From NCBI GenBank assembly GCA_945875915.1, contig CAMCMT010000002.1:42020-106019 (forward strand): 64,000 nucleotides of DNA. The letters are read 5' to 3'. The notes beneath the pieces are model-generated. The model was not told the origin of the DNA and searched no databases. It saw nothing but the letters and a program-made list of their open reading frames with translations. Shown in pieces: positions 20,204-28,990 of the stretch. Numbering within the stretch: the first letter of the stretch is position 1; the number at the start of each line of letters is the position of its first letter. The position numbers were made by a program, and so were the translations under genes. This DNA comes from Synechococcus sp. UW140 (lineage in GTDB: Bacteria > Cyanobacteriota > Cyanobacteriia > PCC-6307 > Cyanobiaceae).

Positions 20204-20474
20204 GCTGGCAAAGCCAAGCGGCCCTGGCCGTTTGCTCCGCAACAGTGGGGGGTCGCAATGATGACGACGATCCGGCTTGCCCCAAGGTCCCAGCCCCATC
20301 GCCCGGTCCCATCCCCCGGACCCTCGGCCCCGGTACCTGGTCCGATCCCAGTCCCGCCAGAACCACCCTTTAATGGGGCTACGACGGCGAGCTGTCTCCG
20401 CTGGATTGGCGCCGTTGGCTGTAGCCAGCCTGGATTGCGGGACGTACCCTTGGCCGGAACCGTTGTTTCGGCCC

Positions 20475-20948
20475 ATGCTGACCCGCTCCCTGCTGCTGGC
20501 TGCCACCCCCTTGATGCTTACTTTTGGCGCGGCTGCCCAAGCGGCCCCGCAGTGCCAATTTTTGCAGCCGATTGGCGGCAACGGCGTCACCCCAATTGTG
20601 GCCAAATCGGTGAGCCGCGGCAAGCTAATTGGCCGGCCCAACTGGAACACCGATTTCATCGTTAACCAGCCCTACAGCAGCTTCAAATTCTTCTTCACAG
20701 CCAATTCAGCTGATCCTGGCGCCCAATATCCCGTTTCTGGCTTCATGAAGTTCAGCGATGGCAGCAACCTCCAGGTCATCAACGAAACGATGAATCCGCC
20801 GATCGGCACGGGCCGCATGTTTGGCCCCTTCCCAGCTATCCCAGGCAAGCAGGCCAGCCAAATGAACTTCAAGGTGGGTAACAGTGATGATCCCGGCTCC
20901 CTGGGCTTTAGCTATCGCATTTCCGTGCAGGGTTGTACCGGCATCTGA
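20475..20948 (+). CDS. small secreted protein, function unknown
   Basis: 157 residues starting MLTRSLLLAATPLMLTFGAA. This is a typical Sec signal peptide with a likely cleavage at AQA|APQ near residue 24, so the mature protein (about 133 residues) is periplasmic or extracellular. The mature part has a Cys near each end (PQCQF and VQGCTG), perhaps forming a disulfide, and a beta-rich composition with FKFFFTANSADPGAQYPVSG. No family is recognised. The start is chosen for the signal peptide; in-frame Met codons upstream add Pro/Arg-rich sequence that would bury it. Confidence 0.72.
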   Translation: MLTRSLLLAATPLMLTFGAAAQAAPQCQFLQPIGGNGVTPIVAKSVSRGKLIGRPNWNTDFIVNQPYSSFKFFFTANSADPGAQYPVSGFMKFSDGSNLQVINETMNPPIGTGRMFGPFPAIPGKQASQMNFKVGNSDDPGSLGFSYRISVQGCTGI

Positions 20949-21002
20949 CCCTACCCAGCGGTCCTAAGAACAGAACCATCTCTGCCGGGCTGCTCAACGA
21001 AG

Positions 21003-21052
21003 GGCCAGTCCCTCCTCGGGCTAGCTGGGTCCTGACCCGGTTGGCCTTTTTT
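21003..21052 (+). terminator. possible Rho-independent terminator after the secreted-protein gene
   Basis: GGCCA at 21003 pairs with TGGCC at 21042-21046, enclosing a smaller GGGTC-CT-GACCC hairpin near 21026, and six T residues follow directly. It is placed about 55 bases after the stop of the secreted-protein gene and before the RND operon. Confidence 0.45.
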
Positions 21053-21115
21053 CTGCGAACAAAAGCGTGTCAGGCCATACCCGGAGCAAGCCCTTTCGCT
21101 CCCTAAGGTTGGTGT

Positions 21116-22348
21116 GTGAATGTTCCGATCCGACCCCGCAGCCTGGCTCTCCTTGGTGGGGGGGTTGTGGTGTTCTTGCTGCTTACCCGCGGCTGCTGGC
21201 CCCAGGGGGAGGAGTCCAAGCGCAAACCGGCGGTCTTGGTGTCCCTGGCGCCGGCGAGCCTGGGCAACTTCGATGAAACGTTCCCGATTACGGGCGAGGT
21301 CAAACCGCTGGCATCTGCAGCGATCCGCTCCCAAGTCTCGGGGGTGGTGCAGAGGGTCTATTTCCGCGAGGGCCAGGAAGTGGAAGCCGGCCAGCCCCTA
21401 ATTGGCATTGACCCCAGCCCCTGGCAGGCGGCCCTCAACCAGGCGATTGCCAACCGCAATAAGGCCATCGCAAAGGTTCGGGAAGCCAATGCCGAAGTGA
21501 GGCGCAGCCGCTCGGAAGCCCGCCTCGCCCGCCAACGGGCCAACCGCTATGGCTCCCTTGGCACCCAGGGGGCTGTCAGTGTCGACCTGGCTGAGCAGTT
21601 TCGTAGCCAGGCCCTCTCCCTGGAAGCCACGGTCACCAGCCGCGAAAGCGAGGTCGAAAGTACCCGGGCCGACCTGGCGGCTGGCCGCGCCGCCGAAGCC
21701 AACGCCCGGCTCAACCTGGAGCGCACCACGATCCGCTCACCCATCCGGGGCCGGGCCGGCCAGTTGCGGTTGACCGCCGGCAACCTGGTGCGCGAGGCCG
21801 AGGACCGTCCCCTCCTGGTGGTCAACCAGTTTCGGCCGATCACGGTGCAATTTGCCGTGCCCCAACGGCTGATTCCGCGCCTGAAGCTGGGGCTCAAGGT
21901 GAAATTGGCCGCTGGTGATTGGGGCCAGCTGAGCTCGATTGATAACGCCGTTGACCCGAGCACGGGCACCACGGCCGTCAAGGCCACCTTTGCCAACCGC
22001 TCCCAGCACCTGGTGCCCGGTTCCTATGTGAAGGGATCCCTTCAGTTGGAGCGCCTCCTTCAGGTGGTTTTGATTCCCCAGACCGCTATTCAGACCGGCC
22101 AAAAGGGTCCGTTTATCTATGTGGCCCAAAGCACCAAGGCCAACGGCAACGGGCCCAAAGGCAACGAGGCCAAAGGCATGGTCGCCAAGCCCCGCCAGCT
22201 CCAGCTCGGTCCCGCCAGTGGTGACCAGGTGGTGGTCAGCGCTGGCCTGCGCCCGGGGGAGCTGGTTGTCGTGAAGGGCCAGTTCGCCCTCAGCCCAGGG
22301 GCAGTGATTCGCCTGCCCAAACAACAGCCTGGAAACGGCTCGAAGTGA
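21116..22348 (+). CDS. RND efflux periplasmic adaptor (membrane fusion protein)
   Basis: 410 residues, GTG start. An N-terminal membrane anchor (LALLGGGVVVFLLLT) is followed by the HlyD/AcrA-like order. The first lipoyl half contains VSGVVQRVYFREGQEVEAGQ; a long helical hairpin of about 100 residues is rich in Ala/Arg/Glu; the second lipoyl half contains TTIRSPIRGRAGQLRLTAGN; then come a beta barrel and a membrane-proximal domain. It links the inner-membrane pump encoded next to an outer-membrane channel. The stop overlaps the start of the pump gene (TGATG), so translation is coupled. A Gly/Asn/Lys-rich insertion (KANGNGPKGNEAKG) near residue 340 is unusual. No TolC-like gene is nearby. Confidence 0.93.
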   Translation: MNVPIRPRSLALLGGGVVVFLLLTRGCWPQGEESKRKPAVLVSLAPASLGNFDETFPITGEVKPLASAAIRSQVSGVVQRVYFREGQEVEAGQPLIGIDPSPWQAALNQAIANRNKAIAKVREANAEVRRSRSEARLARQRANRYGSLGTQGAVSVDLAEQFRSQALSLEATVTSRESEVESTRADLAAGRAAEANARLNLERTTIRSPIRGRAGQLRLTAGNLVREAEDRPLLVVNQFRPITVQFAVPQRLIPRLKLGLKVKLAAGDWGQLSSIDNAVDPSTGTTAVKATFANRSQHLVPGSYVKGSLQLERLLQVVLIPQTAIQTGQKGPFIYVAQSTKANGNGPKGNEAKGMVAKPRQLQLGPASGDQVVVSAGLRPGELVVVKGQFALSPGAVIRLPKQQPGNGSK

Positions 22349-25300
22349 TGGGCTCGTTCAGTGAGCGCTTTATTCGCCGTCCGATCACCACGATTCTGTT
22401 GATGGTCGCCCTGGTGATCTTTGGGGTGGTTGGCTATGCCCGCCTGCCGATCAGCGACCTACCCAGCATCGATTTCCCCACCCTGCAGGTGAATGTCTCC
22501 CTGCCAGGGGCCAGTCCCACCACCATGGCCACCTCGGTGGCCACCCCCCTGGAGCAGCAATTTTCCAGCATCGCCGGCATTGCCGAGATGAGTTCCAGTA
22601 GCGGCCAAGGCAGTAGCCAGATCACTCTCCAGTTCAACCTGAATCGGGATATCGATGCGGCCGCCCAGGATGTGCAAACGGCCATCAGCCAGGCAGCGCG
22701 CCAGTTGCCGGCAGATTTGCCCTCGCCCCCCTCGATCCGCAAGGTGAATCCGGCTGAGCAACCGATCCTTTATTTGGTGCTCACCTCCGACCTCTTGCCC
22801 CTCTCCGAGGTCACCCAGGTGGCCCAGGTGCGGATCGCCCAACGGCTCTCGACCCTCGATGGGGTCTCCCAGGTGCAGCTCTTTGGCGCCCAGAAATATG
22901 CCGTTCGCATTCGTGTTGATCCCCAGGCCTTGGGCGCTAAAGGCATTGGCCTCGACCAGGTCAACGCGGCTGTGCGGGCCGGAAATTCCAACCAACCCAC
23001 CGGCAACCTCTACGGCAAGCGCCAGACTGTCAGCGTCCAGGACAACGGCCAGCTCAATGATGCAGCCGCCTACCGCCAGCTGGTGGTGGCCTACCGCAAT
23101 GGTTCGCCGGTGCAGCTGGGCGAGGTGGCCGAGGTTCTCGATAGCGTCAACAGTGATCGCAGCGCCAGTTGGTATAACGGTAGCCGCTCGATTGTGGTGG
23201 CGGTGCAACGTCAGAGCGGCAGTAACACCGTGGCGATTGCCGATGCCGTGCACGCCCTGCTGCCCAGCTTGCGGGCCCAATTACCTGGCGCGATTGAACT
23301 ACAGGTGTTGTTTGACCGATCTGAAGGGATCCGCGAGGCGATCCACGATGTGGAACTCACCCTGGTGGTGACGGTCGCCCTGGTGGTGGGCGTCGTCGCC
23401 CTTTTCCTTGGCACAGGCATCACCACCGCCTTACCGGCCCTGGCGATTGCGGTGTCCCTGATCGGCACCTTTGGGGGGATGGCCCTTTTGGGCTACTCCC
23501 TCGACAACCTGTCCCTGATGGCCCTCACCCTCAGCGTTGGCTTTGTGGTGGATGACGCGATCGTGATGGTGGAGGCGATTGTGCGGCGCCAGGAGGAGGG
23601 CGAGACCCGTTGGCAGGCGGCCCTCCAGGGCGCCCGGGAGATCGGCCCCACAATCCTGTCGATGACCCTGTCCTTGGTGGCGGTCTTTATTCCGATCCTG
23701 TTTCTCGGTGGCTTGCTGGGCCGCCTGTTCCGGGAATTTGCCGTCACCCTCAGCCTGGCGATCCTGCTCTCTGGCGTTGTTGCCCTCAGCCTCACGCCAA
23801 TGCTGGCGGCCCGGCTGCTACCCGAACCCGGTGTTGCTTTGCGCGGCAACCCCCTGTTGCAAAAGTTCGATCGCCTATTCGACCAGCTCAGCCGCGCCTA
23901 TGGCCTCAGCCTGGCGACCGCCCTGCGCCGGCCCCGGCTTGTGCAGATGGTCTCGGCCGGCCTTCTGTTGCTCACAATCGTGCTGTTCCTCCTAGTGCCC
24001 AAGGGGTTCATACCCGACGCCGACACCGGCCAGCTCACGGTCAACACCCAGGCGGCCGAGGGCACCTCCTTTGAGGAGATGGCTGAGATGCAGACCAGGC
24101 TTAGTCGCAAGCTCCAGGCCAATCCAGCTGTCGCTGGGGTCAACAACACTGTGGGTTCGGGCGGACCCAATTCCACGGCTAATAATGGTCGCCTTTTCCT
24201 TAAATTGAAGCCCCGTTCCGAGCGCAACGAGTCAGCAGCAGCCCTGGCCCGCAGCCTGCGCCGGCAAGTAAATAGCATTCCTGGCCTGCGCGGCTTCATC
24301 AAAGTGCCGGCGGCGGTGAATGTGGGGGCCGTCCAAAGTCGTGCCCAATACCAGTACAGCCTCTTGGGAATCGATCAAGATGCCTTGCTAGAAGCCTCTC
24401 CCGAGTTTGAGCAACGCCTTCGCAGCCTCCCAGGCCTCACTGATGTGAACAGCGACCTGCAATCCCATAACCCCCAGCTCGAGATCACGGTTGATCGCGA
24501 CCGGGCTGCCAGCCTGGGGGTTGATGCCAGCGCCGTACAGACGGCCCTGCGCAGTGCCTACGGCGACCAGCAGGTGTCCACCATCTACCGCTCCGATGGC
24601 CAATATCCGGTGATTTTGGGGGTTGAACTGGATGCCCAGAACAGTCCAGCCGACCTGGATCTGTTGACGGTGCGCAATTCCCAGGGCCGCCTGATTCCCT
24701 TCTCCACCCTGGCCAGTAGTCGCCGCACGGCCACGGCCCTCACGGTCAATCACACGGACCAGCTGCCATCGGTCACGTTCTCCTTCAACATCAATCCTGG
24801 AGTCTCCCTCGATACCGTGACTACCGAGATTCGAGCCCTTGCCGAGCAGTTGTTGCCAGCTGGAACCACCGGCGCCTTTGTGGGGTCGGCCAAAGTGTTT
24901 GAACAGTCGGTCTCTGGCCTGGGCTGGTTGCTGCTGGCTGCCGTGCTGGTGATCTATCTGGTGTTGGGCATTCTCTATGAAGACCTAATCCATCCCCTCA
25001 CCATTCTCACCAGCCTGCCTTCGGCGGCGGTGGGCGGCCTGGCAACGTTGATCGTGTTTGGCTCAGAATTAAATCTCTACAGCACCATTGGTCTGGTCTT
25101 GTTGATCGGTATCGTTAAAAAGAATGGCATCATGATGGTCGATGCCGCCATTGGGCAACGCCGCCAGGGGGCTGGTCTGAAAACGGCGATTCACAGCGCC
25201 TCAATGCTGCGCTTTCGTCCGATTACGATGACCACCCTGGCGGCGATTGTGGGCACCCTACCGATCGCGATCGGCTGGGGAGCTGGAGCTGAAACCCGCC

Positions 25301-25452
25301 GCTCCCTTGGCCTTGTGGTGGTGGGGGGCTTGCTCATCTCTCAGCTGGTCACCCTCTATGTTACCCCCGTCTCCTATGTGCTGGCCGAGCGGTTGGCGCG
25401 GAGTCTGGGGCTTCGCAAGAGCCAGGAGCAGGGCTTGGACCAACCAAGCTGA
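22345..25452 (+). CDS. RND family multidrug efflux pump (HAE1/AcrB-like)
   Basis: 1,035 residues, full length for an RND pump, with twelve expected helices and two large periplasmic loops. The proton-relay residues are present: SVGFVVDDAIVMVEAIVRR in helix 4 (the Asp pair) and IGIVKKNGIMMVDAAIG in helix 10 (Lys). The N-terminus FSERFIRRPITTILLMVAL is family-typical. It extrudes drugs, detergents or other amphiphiles using proton influx, together with the adaptor upstream. Start is either GTG 22345 or ATG 22348; both overlap the adaptor stop. A classical two-gene efflux operon. Confidence 0.95.
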   Translation: MMGSFSERFIRRPITTILLMVALVIFGVVGYARLPISDLPSIDFPTLQVNVSLPGASPTTMATSVATPLEQQFSSIAGIAEMSSSSGQGSSQITLQFNLNRDIDAAAQDVQTAISQAARQLPADLPSPPSIRKVNPAEQPILYLVLTSDLLPLSEVTQVAQVRIAQRLSTLDGVSQVQLFGAQKYAVRIRVDPQALGAKGIGLDQVNAAVRAGNSNQPTGNLYGKRQTVSVQDNGQLNDAAAYRQLVVAYRNGSPVQLGEVAEVLDSVNSDRSASWYNGSRSIVVAVQRQSGSNTVAIADAVHALLPSLRAQLPGAIELQVLFDRSEGIREAIHDVELTLVVTVALVVGVVALFLGTGITTALPALAIAVSLIGTFGGMALLGYSLDNLSLMALTLSVGFVVDDAIVMVEAIVRRQEEGETRWQAALQGAREIGPTILSMTLSLVAVFIPILFLGGLLGRLFREFAVTLSLAILLSGVVALSLTPMLAARLLPEPGVALRGNPLLQKFDRLFDQLSRAYGLSLATALRRPRLVQMVSAGLLLLTIVLFLLVPKGFIPDADTGQLTVNTQAAEGTSFEEMAEMQTRLSRKLQANPAVAGVNNTVGSGGPNSTANNGRLFLKLKPRSERNESAAALARSLRRQVNSIPGLRGFIKVPAAVNVGAVQSRAQYQYSLLGIDQDALLEASPEFEQRLRSLPGLTDVNSDLQSHNPQLEITVDRDRAASLGVDASAVQTALRSAYGDQQVSTIYRSDGQYPVILGVELDAQNSPADLDLLTVRNSQGRLIPFSTLASSRRTATALTVNHTDQLPSVTFSFNINPGVSLDTVTTEIRALAEQLLPAGTTGAFVGSAKVFEQSVSGLGWLLLAAVLVIYLVLGILYEDLIHPLTILTSLPSAAVGGLATLIVFGSELNLYSTIGLVLLIGIVKKNGIMMVDAAIGQRRQGAGLKTAIHSASMLRFRPITMTTLAAIVGTLPIAIGWGAGAETRRSLGLVVVGGLLISQLVTLYVTPVSYVLAERLARSLGLRKSQEQGLDQPS

Positions 25453-25521
25453 TCGCCCTGCAATTGGTTAGCGCAATCCATAGACGGATCCGCGAGAACT
25501 GAGCTTGCCCTCGTTCAATCC

Positions 25522-25549
25522 AAAAAAAAGCAGGGTATCGCTACCCTGC
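25522..25549 (-). terminator. Rho-independent terminator of the Crp-family regulator gene
   Basis: A perfect 8-bp stem, GCAGGGTA at 25530-25537 and TACCCTGC at 25542-25549, with a 4-base loop. The eight A residues at 25522-25529 become a T-run on the reverse strand. It lies just downstream of the - strand regulator gene. Confidence 0.85.
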
Positions 25550-25581
25550 GGATCCCCATCTTGATGATGCTGGGGCGTGGA

Positions 25582-26223
25582 TCAGCCCACCCATCGTTTC
25601 GGCAAGTTGGTCACCACCAGATGGCGCTGGCTATCAATTTGTAACCAGCCTTCCTCGCGCAGCTGGCCGAGCACCCGGGTCACGGTCACCCGAGTTGTGC
25701 TCAGGGCGCTGGCCAGATCCTGGTGGGTCAGGCGTAGATTCAGTTTTAAGCCTTCATCGCAGGGCTGGCCATAATCTGCTGCCAGGAGTTCGAGAAAGCC
25801 GCGCAGGCGCTCTTCGACGCGGCGTAATCCCAGGAGGCCGATTAGGGCTTCCGATTGACGCATGCGACTGGTGGTAGCCCGAAGCAGGGCCATGGCCAGG
25901 TAGGGGGTTTGCTCGATCTCATCGAGGCTGAAGCAGAGCAAATCGCTATCGGCCAGGGTGGTGGCCCCATAGGCCTCCACGTTGCTCATCGGTTCACCGA
26001 AGGGTTCATTCGGTCCGGCGAGGCCCAGGAGCAGTTCGTCGCCATGGATGGAAATGGCGCCCAGTTTCACCATCCCCCGCACCACTAGCCAGATGCTGTT
26101 GCGCAGCAGGGGCACCGCACTTCCAGCCGAGAGATGGACCAGATTGCGCTTGTGATAGGTGTCTTCCAGGAGGACACGGAGCTGGTCTTGGCGGCTGGAG
26201 TCACGGGGTGGCGTGAACACCAT
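25582..26223 (-). CDS. Crp/Fnr family transcription regulator, PtrA-like
   Basis: 213 residues. The N-terminal half is a cyclic-nucleotide-binding-type beta barrel (LLRNSIWLVVRGMVKLG, GDELLLGLAGPNEPFGEP), and the C-terminal helix-turn-helix is LTHQDLASALSTTRVTVTRV, very like NtcA. The start at 26223 (MVFTPPRDSS) has AAGGA six bases upstream; the frame's earlier Met at 26328 has none. Marine Synechococcus has a Crp-family phosphate regulator, PtrA, and this gene sits directly after pstS on the same strand, so a role in phosphate response is a fair inference. It could be another NtcA paralogue. Effector residues cannot be judged by eye. Confidence 0.85.
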   Translation of the reverse strand: MVFTPPRDSSRQDQLRVLLEDTYHKRNLVHLSAGSAVPLLRNSIWLVVRGMVKLGAISIHGDELLLGLAGPNEPFGEPMSNVEAYGATTLADSDLLCFSLDEIEQTPYLAMALLRATTSRMRQSEALIGLLGLRRVEERLRGFLELLAADYGQPCDEGLKLNLRLTHQDLASALSTTRVTVTRVLGQLREEGWLQIDSQRHLVVTNLPKRWVG

Positions 26224-26344
26224 GGCGCATCCTTGCAGTGGGATAGCAATACTGTATGGAGCAACACTTCCATCTGAGCAAAGCTCTGGTAGGCGCCTGG
26301 TTAAGTTCTGGTTAGCGCTTGAATGCAACGGCTGGGTGTTCCAT

Positions 26345-26369
26345 AAAAAAGGAGCCCTTAGGGGCTCCT
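26345..26369 (-). terminator. Rho-independent terminator downstream of pstS
   Basis: AGGAGCCC at 26350-26357 pairs with GGGCTCCT at 26362-26369 around a 4-base loop. The A-run 26345-26350 gives a T-tract on the reverse strand. It lies about 100 bases past the pstS stop and upstream of the regulator gene, so the regulator probably has its own promoter. Confidence 0.82.
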
Positions 26370-26421
26370 GCTTGAAGGATGGATTTGATCAAGCGTCCCT
26401 AGAAGGGGGGAGAGGCCTTGG

Positions 26422-26449
26422 CGAGCCAGCTGATTAAGCAGCTGGCTCG
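26422..26449. repeat. perfect 11-bp stem inverted repeat after pstS
   Basis: CGAGCCAGCTG (26422-26432) and CAGCTGGCTCG (26439-26449) flank a six-base loop. No T-run adjoins either side, so it may act as an mRNA-stabilising 3' structure or processing site rather than a classical terminator. Confidence 0.7.
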
Positions 26450-26467
26450 GATCTGGCCGCTTACTGA

Positions 26468-27451
26468 TCAATCACTAACTTTGCCAATCGCAGCCTTGGC
26501 CTTCTTGAGAATGTCTCCGCGGAGAGGCACGTAGCCGAGGTTATCAGCCAGACCCTGGGACTTGTTGCTTAGCATGTACGTGAAAGCTTCGCGCAGATCT
26601 GCAGCTTTCATGCCGTTGCCAGTTTTGTAGGCTAGGACCCAGGTGAGGGTGCTGATCGGGTAGCTCTGGGCGCCGGGGGGATTGGGCTCTTCTCCTGCCA
26701 GGTCACTATCAAGGGTGATGCCGTTCAGGGCAGCGCTACCACTTTTGAAGCTAGGCTTCACGAAGTTACCAGCTTTGTTCTGGACGGCAGCTGCCTTGAG
26801 CACACCCCTGACAAACGACTGGTTGACGTAACCGATCGAACCAGGGGTGGTGCTCAACACACCGGAAACGCCTTCGTTACCTTTGCCACCCACGCCCGTG
26901 GGCCAATTCACCGATTTGCCAACTCCCACCTTTGTTTTGAAGGTGGGGGAGAAGGCGGCGAGGGAATTGGTGAAGGCAAAGGTGGTGCCGGAACCGTCAG
27001 AGCGGTGGGCCACCGTGATTTTGCCGCTGCCGCACTTCAGTTGTTTCCAGTCATTGATGGTGCCGAGGAACACATCGGCCGCCTGCTGCTGGGTCAGCTT
27101 GAGGTCACAGCCAGGCTTGTTGTAGGCGATGGCGATCGTGCCGCCCACGGCGGGGAACTGCACCACACCGCGCTTCACCTTGGCGGCTTGGGCCGCAGTG
27201 ATCGGTTCGTCGGTGGCGGCGAAATCAACGGTTCCAGCAACGAATTGACGGATGCCAGCGCCGGAGCCCACGCTTTGATAATTGGTTTTGGGGCCACCAC
27301 CTGCGGCCAAATCAGCAAACCAACGCTGATAGATGGGGGCCGGGAAGGTGGCTCCCGCGCCATTGAGGTTGACGGATTGAGCAGTAGCGACACCGCCGCC
27401 GGCGACGGCAGCCAGAGCTGTCAGGGTCAGGGCCTTCTTCGCGAAGGTCAT
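26468..27451 (-). CDS. pstS: phosphate ABC transporter substrate-binding protein
   Basis: 327 residues from ATG 27451 (MTFAKKALTLTALAAVAGGG), which starts a clean signal peptide cleaved near ATA|QS. An ATG nine codons upstream would spoil it. Mature sequence motifs are LNGAGATFPAPIYQRWF (phosphate loop), YQSVGSGAGIRQF, DFAATDEPIT, HRSDGSGTTFAFTNSL (phosphate-contacting Ser/Asp/Arg/Ser/Gly) and TPGSIGYVNQSF, all PstS signatures. It binds inorganic phosphate in the periplasm for the PstABC importer; pstA, pstB and pstC are not in the window. A candidate Pho-box-like array lies upstream, and a terminator lies downstream. Expression in low phosphate is expected from the family. Confidence 0.95.
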   Translation of the reverse strand: MTFAKKALTLTALAAVAGGGVATAQSVNLNGAGATFPAPIYQRWFADLAAGGGPKTNYQSVGSGAGIRQFVAGTVDFAATDEPITAAQAAKVKRGVVQFPAVGGTIAIAYNKPGCDLKLTQQQAADVFLGTINDWKQLKCGSGKITVAHRSDGSGTTFAFTNSLAAFSPTFKTKVGVGKSVNWPTGVGGKGNEGVSGVLSTTPGSIGYVNQSFVRGVLKAAAVQNKAGNFVKPSFKSGSAALNGITLDSDLAGEEPNPPGAQSYPISTLTWVLAYKTGNGMKAADLREAFTYMLSNKSQGLADNLGYVPLRGDILKKAKAAIGKVSD

Positions 27452-27505
27452 GGGATCGGCCTTTTGTGAGCCCCACATGTTTACCCTTACTTCCCCGCAT
27501 CTGTC

Positions 27506-27545
27506 GTTATGGGCTGCTTAAGATTGCTTCAAATCTGCTCCTAAG
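27506..27545 (-). promoter_or_regulatory. candidate Pho-box-like repeats and -10 box of pstS
   Basis: On the + strand CTTAAGAT (27517), CTTCAAAT (27527) and CTCCTAAG (27538) recur every 10-11 bases, loosely like the cyanobacterial Pho box (CTTAACCT-type repeats). Read toward pstS they are followed by CATAAC (27511-27506), a plausible -10 hexamer, with no good -35, as expected for an activator-dependent promoter. The match to consensus is weak. Confidence 0.35.
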
Positions 27546-27646
27546 CCGTCTTTTGCCGGATCAGGTTGGTTGCAACGCCTAGGCCGGCTTGGCAGCCAGG
27601 CCGTTTTGAAAGGGTTGAGGGCCCGCGATTTTTCTTGGTTTCGGAC

Positions 27647-28573
27647 TCAGGTGTCGCCGGCGTTGGATGGCGGCTTCGGGCAAGGCCAACCACTGCAAAG
27701 CAGGCCGTGCAGGGCTTGGCGCCCCGGTTCACTCACCATCGAGCGGGCCTGCAATTGCCACTGCTGCCAAAGCAGCTGCTTTTTCTCCTGCAGCCTCAAG
27801 TTGAGCTCCGGCAACACCACGGCGAGATCGCCTGCCAGCTGCTCGGCCACCGCCTGCTCCAGCACCTGCAGGTCGTCGAGGCCACCAAGGATCTCTTGCT
27901 GGGCTTTAAAGCGCTCCATCCAGGTCCCTAGGGAGTCCCCGGCTAGCTCCTTGAGATTGGCCAGGCCATAGCGGGCCCGCTTGATTTTTTTGCGCAGGTC
28001 GTGCAAGCAGGCCCTATCGCGATCCGGATCGCTGGCGCGCCAGCCGGGTTGACTCAGCAAACCAGCCAGAACGGGGGTCTTCCATTCGACCAGCCAGTCC
28101 CTGGCGTCCTCTTCGCCAAGGGCCGTCCAGGCCGGCTGGCGCAACCAGGCCTGTAGCTCGGACAGTAGGCGCAGGTAACGGCGGCTCCGCAGCTCTTCCA
28201 CCAGCTCCGCAAAGGCCTGCTTGCGGCTTCGAACCAGGGTTTTCAGCACCGGTTTCAAGCGACTGAGCTCCTCTGCAGGCAGGGGGAGCCCCAGCTGGTG
28301 CTGAAGCTGCCCGCTGAGCACGTCTAGATCGCGAACCAAGCCCAGGCGGCGGCCGGTTTTGGCCAAGGTTTGTTCTGTCACCCGATCGGGTAACTGCAGG
28401 GCAGGTCCAAATTGCAGCAGCAGGGTGCCCAAGCGCCGGAAGCGCACCCGTAGTTGGTGCAAGGGTTCCTGGTCCTGGTCCTTCAGGACCCCGGCCTGAA
28501 GGGAGACGATCGCCTTGAGGTGCTCTGCAAGCAGGCCCGTCGCGTAGGCGCCGGCACTGGAACCGCCTGCCAT
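27647..28573 (-). CDS. CHAD-domain protein
   Basis: 308 residues from ATG 28573 with AGGTGA five bases upstream; a GTG three codons earlier is the alternative. This is an all-helical protein with the His/Lys/Arg pattern of CHAD domains: EPLHQLRVRFRRLGTLLLQF near residue 40, LGLVRDLDVLSGQLQ, and in the second half CLHDLRKKIKRARYGLANLKE and EILGGLDDLQVLEQ. The conserved histidines and basic clusters are thought to bind polyphosphate. The location beside pstS and a PtrA-like regulator fits a role in phosphate or polyphosphate handling; that link is inference. No fused CYTH domain is present. Confidence 0.9.
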   Translation of the reverse strand: MAGGSSAGAYATGLLAEHLKAIVSLQAGVLKDQDQEPLHQLRVRFRRLGTLLLQFGPALQLPDRVTEQTLAKTGRRLGLVRDLDVLSGQLQHQLGLPLPAEELSRLKPVLKTLVRSRKQAFAELVEELRSRRYLRLLSELQAWLRQPAWTALGEEDARDWLVEWKTPVLAGLLSQPGWRASDPDRDRACLHDLRKKIKRARYGLANLKELAGDSLGTWMERFKAQQEILGGLDDLQVLEQAVAEQLAGDLAVVLPELNLRLQEKKQLLWQQWQLQARSMVSEPGRQALHGLLCSGWPCPKPPSNAGDT

Positions 28574-28990
28574 GTCGCTCACCTCAAGGGTTTGGTAGAG
28601 CCTGACCCATCACAGCCAGCCCATCCGTCACTCTGGGCCCCGGATCAAATCGTGGGATTAATGTCCGGTTAAGGATGGCGCAAGCCTGGCTGCCATCGTT
28701 CGGACCCCTTCATTCCTTAGGGAGCGCTGGAGTGTTGGCTGCTGGCTGGTTGTGGTAACCCTTCCCCTGGCCTCGAAGCGTTGGCTAGGCCCCAGCAAAG
28801 ACCCCACCATCAAGATCGATGCCTGGATGGCCAGGCAAGATCCCACTGCGCCAGACCAGAGTGATAATACTCTCCCCATGGAATCGGCCCAGCGGACCCC
28901 ACCATGGGGCCAAAGCTCTTGCCACAGTTGTCTCGGTTAAGACCGCTCGAGTGTTAGCCAGCGCACCCGATGCAGCCAGGGCTGGGGCGC
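28574..28990. other. intergenic stretch with small hairpins only
   Basis: About 415 bases between the glycosyltransferase stop and the CHAD gene. It contains a 6-bp perfect hairpin (GCCTGG-ATGG-CCAGGC, 28821-28836) and a short inverted repeat around GATAAT (28858-28873). No gene, repeat family or terminator with a T-run was recognised. The short frames present have no ribosome site and no familiar translation. Confidence 0.4.
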
